NCBI RefSeq assembly: GCF_002007105.1
Contig: NZ_MVBC01000012.1
Span: 146,143 to 210,142 of the forward strand
Reading direction: 5' to 3'
From: Hymenobacter sp. CRA2
GTDB lineage: Bacteria; Bacteroidota; Bacteroidia; Cytophagales; Hymenobacteraceae
Length of the DNA: 64,000 nt
Under the pieces are notes generated by a model that was not told the origin of the DNA, made no database searches, and saw nothing but the letters and a program-made list of their open reading frames with translations. The position numbers and the translations under genes are program-made. Of the stretch, positions 41,039 through 48,473 are shown in pieces. Every line of letters begins with the position of its first letter. Position 1 is the stretch's first letter.

Positions 41039-41460
41039 CTAGTGAGCGGTCGGCGGGCCGTCGTCGCGGGGAGCGGCAGCGGAATCCACGTCAACCGACG
41101 CGCGGGCTGAGCCGAAGACAGGCGCTCGGGTACCGATTGGTAAAACCCGACCACCGATTCGGTGAGTCCGTGCGTCAATTGGCGGTCCACATGCTCGGAC
41201 GGCCGCACAAAGGTATGGGTCCCGAGCTGGATACCCATCAACCCGGCCGTATTGTGTTGCCAGGAGCCGCCGAACGACTGAATGATGCACTCGCCCAGGA
41301 AGCAACCTAACGCATTGATTACGTTGTCTCTGTCGGCCGCGCCAAGGGCTTCGCGCTGCTGTTCAATAAAATCGGTTAATACCCGCACGGCGGCTTCGTC
41401 GAAGGCAGGTACTCGGAGTTGTTGCCGCACGGCTTCGGCAGCGGCTCGCAGCTCTTCCAT
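41035..41460 (-). CDS. Unknown small cytoplasmic protein (copy 1), coupled to cmk
   Basis: A 141-residue soluble protein, no signal peptide, no recognised family. Its N-terminal ~110 residues resemble the product of 41648: shared VPAFDEAAVxxLxxFIExQR, NVINALGCFLGECIIQSFGGSW versus IQGVVVALGSFFGQCLVDGYQGEW, and a LTESVVGFYQSVPERL versus LKESVADFYASIPQRL segment. The C-terminal ~25 residues are basic (ARRLTWIPLPLPATTARRPL). The stop codon overlaps the cmk start (ATGA), which suggests coupled translation. The function is unknown. Confidence 0.75.
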   Translation of the reverse strand: MEELRAAAEAVRQQLRVPAFDEAAVRVLTDFIEQQREALGAADRDNVINALGCFLGECIIQSFGGSWQHNTAGLMGIQLGTHTFVRPSEHVDRQLTHGLTESVVGFYQSVPERLSSAQPARRLTWIPLPLPATTARRPLTR

Positions 41461-41565
41461 GGCAGTGGGTAGTAGAGAAATTGAAGGAACGAAAGAAAGA
41501 CCAACCCGGGAGGGGTAGACTACGTAGTTACAAAATTTCTGCCAGGAACCGCCAAATCAAACAAT

Positions 41566-41590
41566 AAAAAAGCCCCAAGCGGAGCTTTTT
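41566..41590 (-). terminator. Weak intrinsic terminator after copy 2
   Basis: AAAAAGC and GCTTTTT are inverted repeats; on the minus strand the stem is followed by TTTTTT-like sequence. It follows the stop of the 41648 gene, which suggests that 41035 has its own promoter or relies on read-through. Confidence 0.6.
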
Positions 41591-41647
41591 ATGAGAAACA
41601 AATAAGATTATTCAACGATAATCCAATTTCTTACTTGCGCCGTTTCT

Positions 41648-42040
41648 TTAGATCCAGTTGCGCTTGGGCAGGGGTTCGGCCAGTCGCTGCGGAATGGAGG
41701 CGTAGAAATCGGCCACGGATTCCTTAAGGCCGTTGTCGAACTGGAGCATGACGCGGTAAAACGGGTTGTAGAAGCGCGTGCCCTGAAAGCCGACGCCGGT
41801 GGTGCCGTCGGGCCCACTGCCCCACTCGCCCTGGTAGCCATCGACGAGGCACTGGCCGAAAAACGAGCCGAGGGCTACTACCACGCCCTGAATGTTCTCG
41901 CGCTTGAGCAAGGGGCGCTGCTCCTCGATAAAGGCTGCGAGCCGCTGCACGGCAGCTTCATCAAAGGCAGGAACCTGTAGTTGCCGGCGCACCGATTCGG
42001 CGGCTTCCTGGAGTTGGGCTAAGGGGTTTTCGTCGGTCAT
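41648..42040 (-). CDS. Unknown small cytoplasmic protein (copy 2)
   Basis: A 130-residue paralogue of 41035. It begins MTDENPLAQLQEAAESVRRQLQVPAFDEAAVQRL, then FIEEQRPLLKRENIQGVVVALGSFFGQCLVDGYQGEWG, and SVADFYASIPQRLAEPL. A helical fold is likely. No family recognised. It starts just after the pseudogene on the minus strand (15 bases) and so was probably in one operon with the secreted family upstream. Confidence 0.75.
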   Translation of the reverse strand: MTDENPLAQLQEAAESVRRQLQVPAFDEAAVQRLAAFIEEQRPLLKRENIQGVVVALGSFFGQCLVDGYQGEWGSGPDGTTGVGFQGTRFYNPFYRVMLQFDNGLKESVADFYASIPQRLAEPLPKRNWI

Positions 42041-42055
42041 GGCGGAAAGGGGGGC

Positions 42056-42668
42056 TTAGGGTTTAGATGGGGCCGCGGCGGTACCGCGGGCCCACTGCGC
42101 GTACATGCTCACGATACGCTTCATGTGCTGGGGACCGAGTTTGCCGCCCTCGATGCCCTTGGCCGCTTCGGGGCAGCGGCCGAACTGTGGCAGCATGGTC
42201 GCGGTGAAGTTAGCACGGCCCTGCGGCACGAGCACGGCCGGCCCTGCGGCGGGCTGCAGCACCAGCATGTAGGCACCGGCCACGTCGCCCGACGGCGGGC
42301 CTTGGTAAAGGTAAAGCGTGTGATACAGCGTGCGGTAGCGCTGCTTGCCGAAGGCCAGCGCGACGTGCCATCGGCGACCTAGGTCATAGTCGCGGGCCAG
42401 GCCGAAGGTATCGGCATCGATGCCGAAGCGCGCAACGTCGCCGGCTACGTAACCTACTTTGTCCTTGCCGTCAGCTTCCCCGCACGCTAAGGATTCCCCC
42501 GCCGTCTTCTAACTACAGCTTACCGATGCGCCAACTGCCGTCGGCTAGCTCGTAGCTGCCGGGCTTGTAGGTTCTGAACCTGGGGTAGACGATGGTGGTC
42601 ATGCCCTGGGCCCGGGCCTCCACCGTGCCGAGCAGCAGCGCAGCGGCAGCGATTATGCGTCAAATCAT
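42056..42668 (-). pseudogene. Decayed fourth member of the secreted DTF-motif family
   Basis: From an ATG at 42668 the reading is MI, stop (TGA), RIIAAAALLLGTVEARAQG, a signal peptide, then YKPGSYELADGSWRIGKL, stop (TAG), LEDGGGILSVRG, a +1 frameshift near 42475, and EADGKDKVGYVAGDVARFGIDADTFGLARDY, continuing open to TAA at 42056 through LYLYQGPPSGDVAGAYMLVLQ and MLPQFGRCPEAAKGIEGG. Two nonsense codons and one frameshift break a protein that otherwise aligns with the three intact neighbours (42683, 43396, 44101): LADGSW, DTF and the C-terminal LPxF segment. The loss is recent, since the rest of the sequence is clear. Confidence 0.75.
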
Positions 42669-42682
42669 CAAAGTAGGCGAGG

Positions 42683-43375
42683 TTATTTAGCCAAGTGCCG
42701 GGCCTGCAGGTACTGCCAAAGAACGTATGGCGTCTGGGAATAGAAGTACTGCCCGTGCTTCATGCGCTCGGCCATATCCGCGTTGTCGGCCAGCAGGGGC
42801 AGCATAAACTCCTGAAATGCCCGCTGCTGCTGCGGTACGGTTTCCAGTGGTGCGTTTTCGGTGCGTTGCAGCAGGTAGATGGGCGTGGGCTCGGCCTGCC
42901 CGGGCCGATCAAAGTGCCAACGGCAATACATGGTGTAGCCGTCTTGGTGCACAACGCGCTGCACAAAGCCGGCGGCGCAGCGCACGGACTTCTGCTTGAC
43001 GTAGTACGCAAAATCGCGCAGAACCTCAAACGTGTCTCGCCGCACCACCACGCGCTGCACCTGCTGAGCGTTGAGCAGCTGCTTGCCCGAAGCCGCGGGC
43101 CCTTGCAGCAACAGCAAGTCGCCGCTGCGCAGGCATATGTTGTTGGTCTGCCACACGCCATCGGCTTCCTGAAACGCGCCGGGCCGGTACACCGGCGGGC
43201 CGGAGTTGGTGAAGGCGTTGAACGCGGACACGCCCATGTTTACCGCGCCGGCCGGCACGATGGTCCTAAACACCGGAGCCGTCGTCGGCACCTGAGGCAA
43301 CGTCAGCACCTGGGCCACGGCTCCCACCGAGCTACCCAGTAGCACCGCTGCCAGCAAGCCGTATGCTTTCATCAT
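42683..43375 (-). CDS. Secreted DTF-motif protein, unknown (copy A)
   Basis: A 230-residue exported protein. Signal peptide ends GAVAQ. It shares with its tandem neighbours the pattern FQEADGVWQTNNICLRSGDLLLLQ, then QQVQRVVVRRDTFEVLRDFAYYV (the DTF motif), a Cys-containing variable middle (CAAGFVQRVV, MYCRWHF), and the C-terminal FQEFMLPLLADNADMAERMKHGQY and a final helix YVLWQYLQAR. No family recognised. Mature protein is all-alpha/beta mixed, no membrane span. The gene is 20 bases from 43396 upstream and 14 bases from the pseudogene downstream. Confidence 0.8.
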   Translation of the reverse strand: MMKAYGLLAAVLLGSSVGAVAQVLTLPQVPTTAPVFRTIVPAGAVNMGVSAFNAFTNSGPPVYRPGAFQEADGVWQTNNICLRSGDLLLLQGPAASGKQLLNAQQVQRVVVRRDTFEVLRDFAYYVKQKSVRCAAGFVQRVVHQDGYTMYCRWHFDRPGQAEPTPIYLLQRTENAPLETVPQQQRAFQEFMLPLLADNADMAERMKHGQYFYSQTPYVLWQYLQARHLAK

Positions 43376-43395
43376 CAGGAGGGTATAGAACTGAC

Positions 43396-44085
43396 TTACT
43401 GAGTCTTGGCCGCGCGCCCGGTCTTTTGAGCTGCGTACTGCTTCAGCAGGTCGGCCACCCGGTCGTAGCCGAAGGCACCAGCATTGACCTGCTTCACTAG
43501 CTCGGCGTTGTCGGCCACAAGCTGGGCAAGAAAGGGCTGCAGCTCTTTTTTCTTGCGGGGCACCAAGGCCGTTTCGCCGTCGTGGCGCAGCAGGAGTACC
43601 GGCTTGGCAGCGGCGTGGTAGTAGTTGAACAGCTCAAAACCGCCACCGCGGAATTCGCGGTGGGCAAAATCAGCCGCTATCCGCTCATCGATATAGGGAT
43701 TGATGAAACCGTCGACCACGGCGAAGGTATCCTGCGGAAAGGCCACCTGTAGCAGCTGCTCGGCCTGCAAGGTCAGGTTCTTTTCGCCGGTGGGCTTTTT
43801 CACCGTCAGCTTTTTACCATCGAATATCAGGCGGCCTTCCTCCCAGGTACCGTTGGCCAGCTGGTACTTGCCGTCGGCGCGGCGGGCGTCGGGCGCCTGG
43901 TTGTAGTTGAAGTGCATCGGCGGGCCACCGGGCTGCCCGGGCATGGGCGGCGGCATCACCGGGGGCCGGTAGGTGGGGATGGACTGGGCCTGCACACTGC
44001 CTACAGCCAGGCCAGCCATTACGCCAATTAAAATCAGAAACCGGGTCTTTACCCGATGCCGAATTGCGCTACGTATGCTTTTCAT
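43396..44085 (-). CDS. Secreted DTF-motif protein, unknown (copy B)
   Basis: A 229-residue exported protein. Signal peptide ends GSVQAQ, then a Pro-rich linker (PTYRPPVMPPPMPGQPGG). Family features: DGKYQLANGTWEEGRLIFDGKKLTVKK, EQLLQVAFPQDTFAVVDGFINPY, and the C-terminal ELQPFLAQLVADNAELVKQVNAGAFGYDRVADLL. Residues VLLLRHDGETALVPRKKKEL occur before that segment. No family recognised. In the periplasm or surface. Neighbours on both sides are the same type and spacing is short (20 and 15 bases), so they are one operon. Confidence 0.8.
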   Translation of the reverse strand: MKSIRSAIRHRVKTRFLILIGVMAGLAVGSVQAQSIPTYRPPVMPPPMPGQPGGPPMHFNYNQAPDARRADGKYQLANGTWEEGRLIFDGKKLTVKKPTGEKNLTLQAEQLLQVAFPQDTFAVVDGFINPYIDERIAADFAHREFRGGGFELFNYYHAAAKPVLLLRHDGETALVPRKKKELQPFLAQLVADNAELVKQVNAGAFGYDRVADLLKQYAAQKTGRAAKTQ

Positions 44086-44100
44086 TGCTTTATACTATAT

Positions 44101-44775
44101 CTACTTGCTACCAGCCGCTTGCCACGCCAGGTAGTCGTTCATCACGTTCGTAAGCTCATGCGGCCCGAAGCCTTGGGCGGCCATGCGGGTCTGTACCGAA
44201 GGGCACTGTCCAAACAAGGGCTGCAAAAAGTTGCGCAAGGCCGCCGGCCGGGCCGGCACGTATCCCTGGCGGCCGTCGGGCAGACACAGCAGATAGCCGC
44301 TGAGCTGGGGCCCCAGCAAAGGCCCGATGGACCGGGTGCGGTACACCACGTAGCCGCTGCGGCTGTGCAGGCGACGCCCCACCTGCCGCTCTATGGGCTG
44401 CTGGCTGTGCAGATCGGGCACCCCGCCCAGTACATCGAATGTATCCTGGGCAATAACGACGCGGCGGACCTCGCGCGCCGCGAGGCGCAGTTCCTTGCTC
44501 CCGTCTTCGGGCTCGACTACGACCTGCCCTGTTGCTACCCGCAACATGCCTTTGCCTACTTGTCCGCCGGCCAGCACGTAGCTGCCCTCGCCGACTTTAA
44601 GCCAGCTGGCTCCGGAAGACCCGTAGTTGCTGACCCGCGGAAAGTCAGGTCGTTCTGCGGGCATGTTGGGCACCGAATAGCTCTGGCCGGTGGCCGCCAG
44701 GGTCACCAGCGACAATCCCACGGCCAATAATAAGCCCGCCGGGTTTCCTGCGGGCATCCAACAAGGTATAGCCAC
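44101..44775 (-). CDS. Secreted DTF-motif protein, unknown (copy C)
   Basis: A 224-residue exported protein. It has a signal peptide (LLLAVGLSLVTLAATGQ), GEGSYVLAGGQVGKGMLRVATGQVVVEP, then LAAREVRRVVIAQDTFDVLGGVPDL with the DTF motif, RSGYVVYRTRS and the C-terminal LRNFLQPLFGQCPSVQTRMAAQGFGPHELTNVM. ATG at 44775 is used; an alternative ATG 6 codons later gives a cleaner signal. It is the first gene of the tandem family. Upstream 44776-44849 holds no convincing promoter match. Confidence 0.8.
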   Translation of the reverse strand: MAIPCWMPAGNPAGLLLAVGLSLVTLAATGQSYSVPNMPAERPDFPRVSNYGSSGASWLKVGEGSYVLAGGQVGKGMLRVATGQVVVEPEDGSKELRLAAREVRRVVIAQDTFDVLGGVPDLHSQQPIERQVGRRLHSRSGYVVYRTRSIGPLLGPQLSGYLLCLPDGRQGYVPARPAALRNFLQPLFGQCPSVQTRMAAQGFGPHELTNVMNDYLAWQAAGSK

Positions 44776-44849
44776 TGTAAAAGCAGCGCCGACAAAGAGT
44801 CTGCGTCATCCTCGACGCGCCCTTTGCCCAAACGCGGCCACTAAGCTAG

Positions 44850-45023
44850 CTAGTGGCTGTCGCAGGGGCAAGGCGTGTGGCCGCCGCGGGCTTTGCGCTT
44901 GTAGGAGGCCGTCTTCTTCTGCTGGGCCGTGCGGCGGGCGCAGCTGGTGGTGACGGGGAGCGTAGCCGCCAAGGTGAGGGCGGCGAGCAGCATGGTCAGG
45001 GTCTTTCGCACCGGAAATAGCAT
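44850..45023 (-). CDS. Small basic lipoprotein, 57 residues
   Basis: A 57-residue lipoprotein. Signal peptide with lipobox VTTSC (Cys28), then a basic, Lys/Arg-rich tail RRTAQQKKTASYKRKARGGHTPCPCDSH ending with CPC and a final His. ATG at 45023. CAAAGATA (45030-45037) on the plus strand reads TATCTTTG on the minus strand, an exact match to TAnnTTTG, seven bases before the ATG, so the leader is very short. It is divergent from adenine deaminase. The CPC/His end could bind metal; unproven. Confidence 0.65.
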   Translation of the reverse strand: MLFPVRKTLTMLLAALTLAATLPVTTSCARRTAQQKKTASYKRKARGGHTPCPCDSH

Positions 45024-45105
45024 TTTGAACAAAGATAACCTTCTTTGCCGCCCGGTTAGTGCCCCGGCTACCGTTCTCCCGCTCCACTTTTTCCGCCCGC
45101 TGCCT

Positions 45106-46770
45106 ATGCCCGCCGAGTTCAGCCTCCGCGCCAACGTCGTCGATATCACCGCCCAAACGGCCCGCCCGGCCACCATTCACGTAGCCGACGGCCGCATCAG
45201 TCGCCTGGAATACACCGGGGCCGCTGAGGCCGATGAGGCCCTGCCCTATGCCCTGCCCGGCTTCGTGGACGCGCACGTGCACGTGGAAAGCTCGCTGCTG
45301 GTGCCGGCCGAATTTGCCCGCTTGGCCGTGGTGCACGGCACCGTAGCCACCGTGTCCGATCCGCACGAAATCGGCAACGTGCTGGGCGTGGCCGGCGTGG
45401 AGTTCATGCTCGACAACGCCCGCCAGTCGCCGTTTCACTTCTGCTTCGGGGCACCCTCCTGCGTGCCGGCCACCATTTTCGAAACGGCCGGGGCCACCAT
45501 CACTGCCGACGACATCGAGCAGCTGTTTCAGCGGCCCGAAATCGGCTACCTGGCCGAAATGATGAACTGGCCCGGCGTGCTCCACGGCGACGCGGACGTG
45601 CTGCGCAAAATCGGACTGGCCCGGCAGTACAACCGCCCCGTGGACGGCCACGCGCCGGGTCTGCGCGGCGAAGATGCCCGCCGCTACGCCGCCGCGGGCA
45701 TGAGCACCGACCACGAGTGCTTCACCGCCGACGAGGCCCTGGACAAGCTCGAAGCGGGCATGCACATCCTCATTCGCGAGGGTTCCGCGGCCCGCAACTT
45801 CGAGGCCCTGGTGGATTTGCTGCACGAGCACGCGGCCCGCATCATGTTCTGCTCTGACGACAAGCACCCCGACTCCCTGCTGCTGGGCCACATCGACGCG
45901 CTGGTACGCCGCGCCGTGGCCCGCGGCATCGACGTATGGAAGGTGCTGCGCGCCGCCTGCCTCAACCCCGTGCAGCACTACCGCCTCAATGTGGGTCAGT
46001 TGCGCGAGGGCGACGCGGCCGATTTCATTGTGGTAACCGATCTGCGCGAATTCCGGGTGCAGCAAACCTACCTGCGCGGGCAGCTGGTAGCCGAAAACGG
46101 CCAGACGCTGCTGCCCACCGCCGCCCACCAGGCCCCGAATAACTTCCAGGCCCAACCCGTGCAGCCGGCCGATTTTGCCGTGGCTGCCCCCGACGCTACC
46201 GCCACCGCCGCGCAGGTGCGCGCCATCCGCTGCTACGACGGCCAGCTCATCACCGCCGCCGACCCGGCCGTGGTGCCCGCCCACCAGGGCTGGCTGGCCG
46301 CCGACGTAGCCCACGACGTGCTGAAGCTGACCGTGGTGAACCGCTACGAAGCCGGCGCCACTCCGGCCGTGGGCTTTATCCGCGGCTTCGGCCTGAAGCG
46401 CGGCGCCCTGGCCAGCAGCGTAGGCCACGACTCGCACAACATCACCGCCGTGGGCTGTTCCGACGAGGCCATTGCCCGCGCCGTGAACCTGGTTATCGAG
46501 GCCAAAGGCGGACTGGCCGCTGTGGGCGACAACGGTGAGGAGCTGCTGCTACCGCTGCCGGTGGCCGGGCTGATGTCGGACGGGGAAGGCTACGCCGTAG
46601 CCGAGGCCTACACGGCCGTGGACCGGCTGGCCAAGCAGCTAGGCAGCCCGCTCGGCGCCCCGTTCATGACGCTGTCGTTTATGGCCCTGCTGGTCATTCC
46701 CAGCCTCAAGCTCAGCGACAAGGGCTTGTTCGACGGGGAGAAGTTTGAGTTTGTCTCGGTGCTGGCGTAG
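45106..46770 (+). CDS. ade: Adenine deaminase
   Basis: A 554-residue adenine deaminase of the Ade type, converting adenine to hypoxanthine and ammonia for purine salvage. Metal-binding motifs: PGFVDAHVHVESSLL, DHECFTADEAL (with the His), SDDKHPDSLL. Mid segments IREGSAARNFEALVDLL and GDAADFIVVTDLREF match, and the C-terminal part holds AVGFIRGFGLKRGALASSVGHDSHNITAVGCSDEAI and FMTLSFMALLVIPSLKLSDKGLFD. ATG at 45106 (MPAEFSLRANVVDITA) is preferred over in-frame starts upstream. It is divergent from the small lipoprotein and followed by a terminator. Confidence 0.93.
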   Translation: MPAEFSLRANVVDITAQTARPATIHVADGRISRLEYTGAAEADEALPYALPGFVDAHVHVESSLLVPAEFARLAVVHGTVATVSDPHEIGNVLGVAGVEFMLDNARQSPFHFCFGAPSCVPATIFETAGATITADDIEQLFQRPEIGYLAEMMNWPGVLHGDADVLRKIGLARQYNRPVDGHAPGLRGEDARRYAAAGMSTDHECFTADEALDKLEAGMHILIREGSAARNFEALVDLLHEHAARIMFCSDDKHPDSLLLGHIDALVRRAVARGIDVWKVLRAACLNPVQHYRLNVGQLREGDAADFIVVTDLREFRVQQTYLRGQLVAENGQTLLPTAAHQAPNNFQAQPVQPADFAVAAPDATATAAQVRAIRCYDGQLITAADPAVVPAHQGWLAADVAHDVLKLTVVNRYEAGATPAVGFIRGFGLKRGALASSVGHDSHNITAVGCSDEAIARAVNLVIEAKGGLAAVGDNGEELLLPLPVAGLMSDGEGYAVAEAYTAVDRLAKQLGSPLGAPFMTLSFMALLVIPSLKLSDKGLFDGEKFEFVSVLA

Positions 46771-46787
46771 CGCTACGGACACCCAGC

Positions 46788-46823
46788 AAAAAGGGCCGCC
46801 CGGCATACCGGGCGGCCCTTTCT
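46788..46823. terminator. Bidirectional terminator, 13-bp stem
   Basis: AAGGGCCGCCCGG and CCGGGCGGCCCTT around CATA, with A and T runs on both sides. It separates the convergent ade and response-regulator genes. Confidence 0.9.
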
Positions 46824-46842
46824 TATTACTCAGTAGTCAGGT

Positions 46843-47259
46843 TTAGTTGACCAGCGTGAAGCGCTTACCCAGCAGCTTCTGCATTTTCTCTTCGGTCAGC
46901 GGCTTGGTGAGGTATTCCACGCCTTCGTACTGCGCCACCCGCGAGGTATCGGCGGAGTGCATGGAAGTGGTGAGCACGGCCATGACCGTTTTTTCGCGCA
47001 CTTCCGGCGACAGGCGGCTGTACTGGTTCAGGAATTCGAAGCCATCCATGCCGGGCATCTTCAAATCCACAAATACCAGCTCGGGCGCCTGGTCCGTGCT
47101 TTTGGCCGCAGGCCCCCAGAGTTGGTGAAAGGCCTGCTCGGCATTGGTGAACGTGAGGATGTTATCCGCCAGGTCCAGCCGCTGCAGCAACCGGTTATTC
47201 AGAAAGCTCGTGGTTTCGTTGTCGTCGATGAGGACGACCTGATTCAGCTTGCGAGACAT
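46843..47259 (-). CDS. Response regulator (single receiver domain)
   Basis: A 138-residue CheY-like receiver. The acidic pair IDDNETTSF, the phosphoacceptor Asp in VFVDLKMPGMDGFEFL, the conserved Thr/Ser in LTTSM and the Lys of YLTKPLTEEKM are all present. It has no output domain, so it may act through protein contact. ATG at 47259 (MSRKLNQVVLIDDNE) is preferred. No kinase is nearby; the partner is elsewhere. It lies downstream of and convergent to ade. Confidence 0.92.
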   Translation of the reverse strand: MSRKLNQVVLIDDNETTSFLNNRLLQRLDLADNILTFTNAEQAFHQLWGPAAKSTDQAPELVFVDLKMPGMDGFEFLNQYSRLSPEVREKTVMAVLTTSMHSADTSRVAQYEGVEYLTKPLTEEKMQKLLGKRFTLVN

Positions 47260-47329
47260 ATCGTGGACCTTGTTAAGTTGACGATACAACCGGCCACGCG
47301 TTGCAGTCGGGACTACTAAGATAGGCAAT

Positions 47330-48310
47330 TTAATCCAGCCAGCCCTGTTCGCGCATCCACTCGTCGTTGTAGATCTTGCCCAGATAGCGCGTGCCGTGGT
47401 CGGGTAGCAGGATGACCATGGTGTCGTCTTCCTTCAGGTGTTCCTTGGCGTATTCGAGGGCGCCGTGCACGGCCGAGCCGCACGACCAGCCCACGAACAG
47501 GCCTTCTTCCTTGGCCAGGCGGCGCGTCATCAGGGCGGCGTCCTTGTCGGTTACTTTCAGGAACAGGTCGATGAGGTCGAAGTCCACGTTCTTCGGCAGG
47601 ATGTCCTCGCCGATGCCCTCCGTCTTGTAGGCGTAGATTTCGTTTTCGTCGAAGATGCCCGTCTCCTTGTATTTCTTGAACACGGAGCCGTAGGTGTCCA
47701 GGCCCAGAGTAAACAGGCCGGGCTGCTGCTCCTTCAGGTACTTGCTGGTGCCGCAAATGGTGCCGCCCGTGCCCACTCCCGACGCGAAATGCGTGATGCG
47801 GCCTTCGGTCTGCTGCCACAGCTCGGGGCCGGTCGTTTCGTAGTGCGAGATGCTGTTGGAGAGGTTGTCGTACTGGTTCGGGTAGAACGAGTTCGGAATT
47901 TCCGCGTTCAGCTTGCGCGCCACCGAGTAGTACGAGCGGGGGTCATCGGGCGTCACGTTCGTCGGGCACACGATAACCTCGGCGCCCACGGCCCGCAGGA
48001 TGTCCTGCTTTTCCTTGCTCTGCTTGTCCGACATTGTGAAGATGCACTTGTAGCCCTTGGCAATGGCCGCCAGCGCGAGGCCCATGCCGGTGTTGCCGGA
48101 GGTGCCCTCGATGATGGTGCCGCCCGGCTGGAGCAGGCCGGCCTTCTCGGCGTCTTCGATCATGCGCAGGGCCATGCGGTCCTTCACCGAGTTGCCGGGG
48201 TTGAAATACTCCACCTTGGCCAGGATGGTGCCGGGAATGCCTTTGGCGACGCTGTTCAGCTTAACCAGCGGCGTGTTGCCGATGGCTTCAACGATATTAT
48301 TGAGGTACAT
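47330..48310 (-). CDS. Cysteine synthase / cystathionine beta-synthase-type PLP enzyme
   Basis: A 326-residue PLP fold-type II enzyme. It has NTPLVKLN at the start, FNPGNSVKDRMALRMI with the PLP Lys, EGTSGNTGMGLALAAIAKG for phosphate binding, HFASGVGTGGTICGTSKYL, and WSCGSAVHGALEYA. It lacks a C-terminal CBS domain. The TEGIGEDILPKNVDFDLIDLFLKV segment is closer to cystathionine beta-synthase than to CysK. Makes cysteine or cystathionine from serine. ATG at 48310 (MYLNNIVEAIGNTPLVKL). CAAAGGTA upstream (48332-48339) is a -7 element in minus orientation. Confidence 0.9.
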   Translation of the reverse strand: MYLNNIVEAIGNTPLVKLNSVAKGIPGTILAKVEYFNPGNSVKDRMALRMIEDAEKAGLLQPGGTIIEGTSGNTGMGLALAAIAKGYKCIFTMSDKQSKEKQDILRAVGAEVIVCPTNVTPDDPRSYYSVARKLNAEIPNSFYPNQYDNLSNSISHYETTGPELWQQTEGRITHFASGVGTGGTICGTSKYLKEQQPGLFTLGLDTYGSVFKKYKETGIFDENEIYAYKTEGIGEDILPKNVDFDLIDLFLKVTDKDAALMTRRLAKEEGLFVGWSCGSAVHGALEYAKEHLKEDDTMVILLPDHGTRYLGKIYNDEWMREQGWLD

Positions 48311-48331
48311 GAGCGGGAGATTGGGAAAACG

Positions 48332-48339
48332 CAAAGGTA
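48332..48339 (-). promoter_or_regulatory. -7 element for cysteine synthase gene
   Basis: Reads TACCTTTG on the minus strand, an exact match to TAnnTTTG, 22 bases before the ATG at 48310. No -33 TTG is evident at the right spacing. Confidence 0.4.
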
Positions 48340-48473
48340 CGCTTTTGCCCGGGTAGCCGGCGGTGGGGTCTTGCCCTTCGTGGCTACTCCATTCGCGTTT
48401 CCGCTCCCAACACCCGGCACCGTCTCCTTCGTTCACGCCACCGCTTTTCCTGCCACCGCGCCGGCACCCGCGG

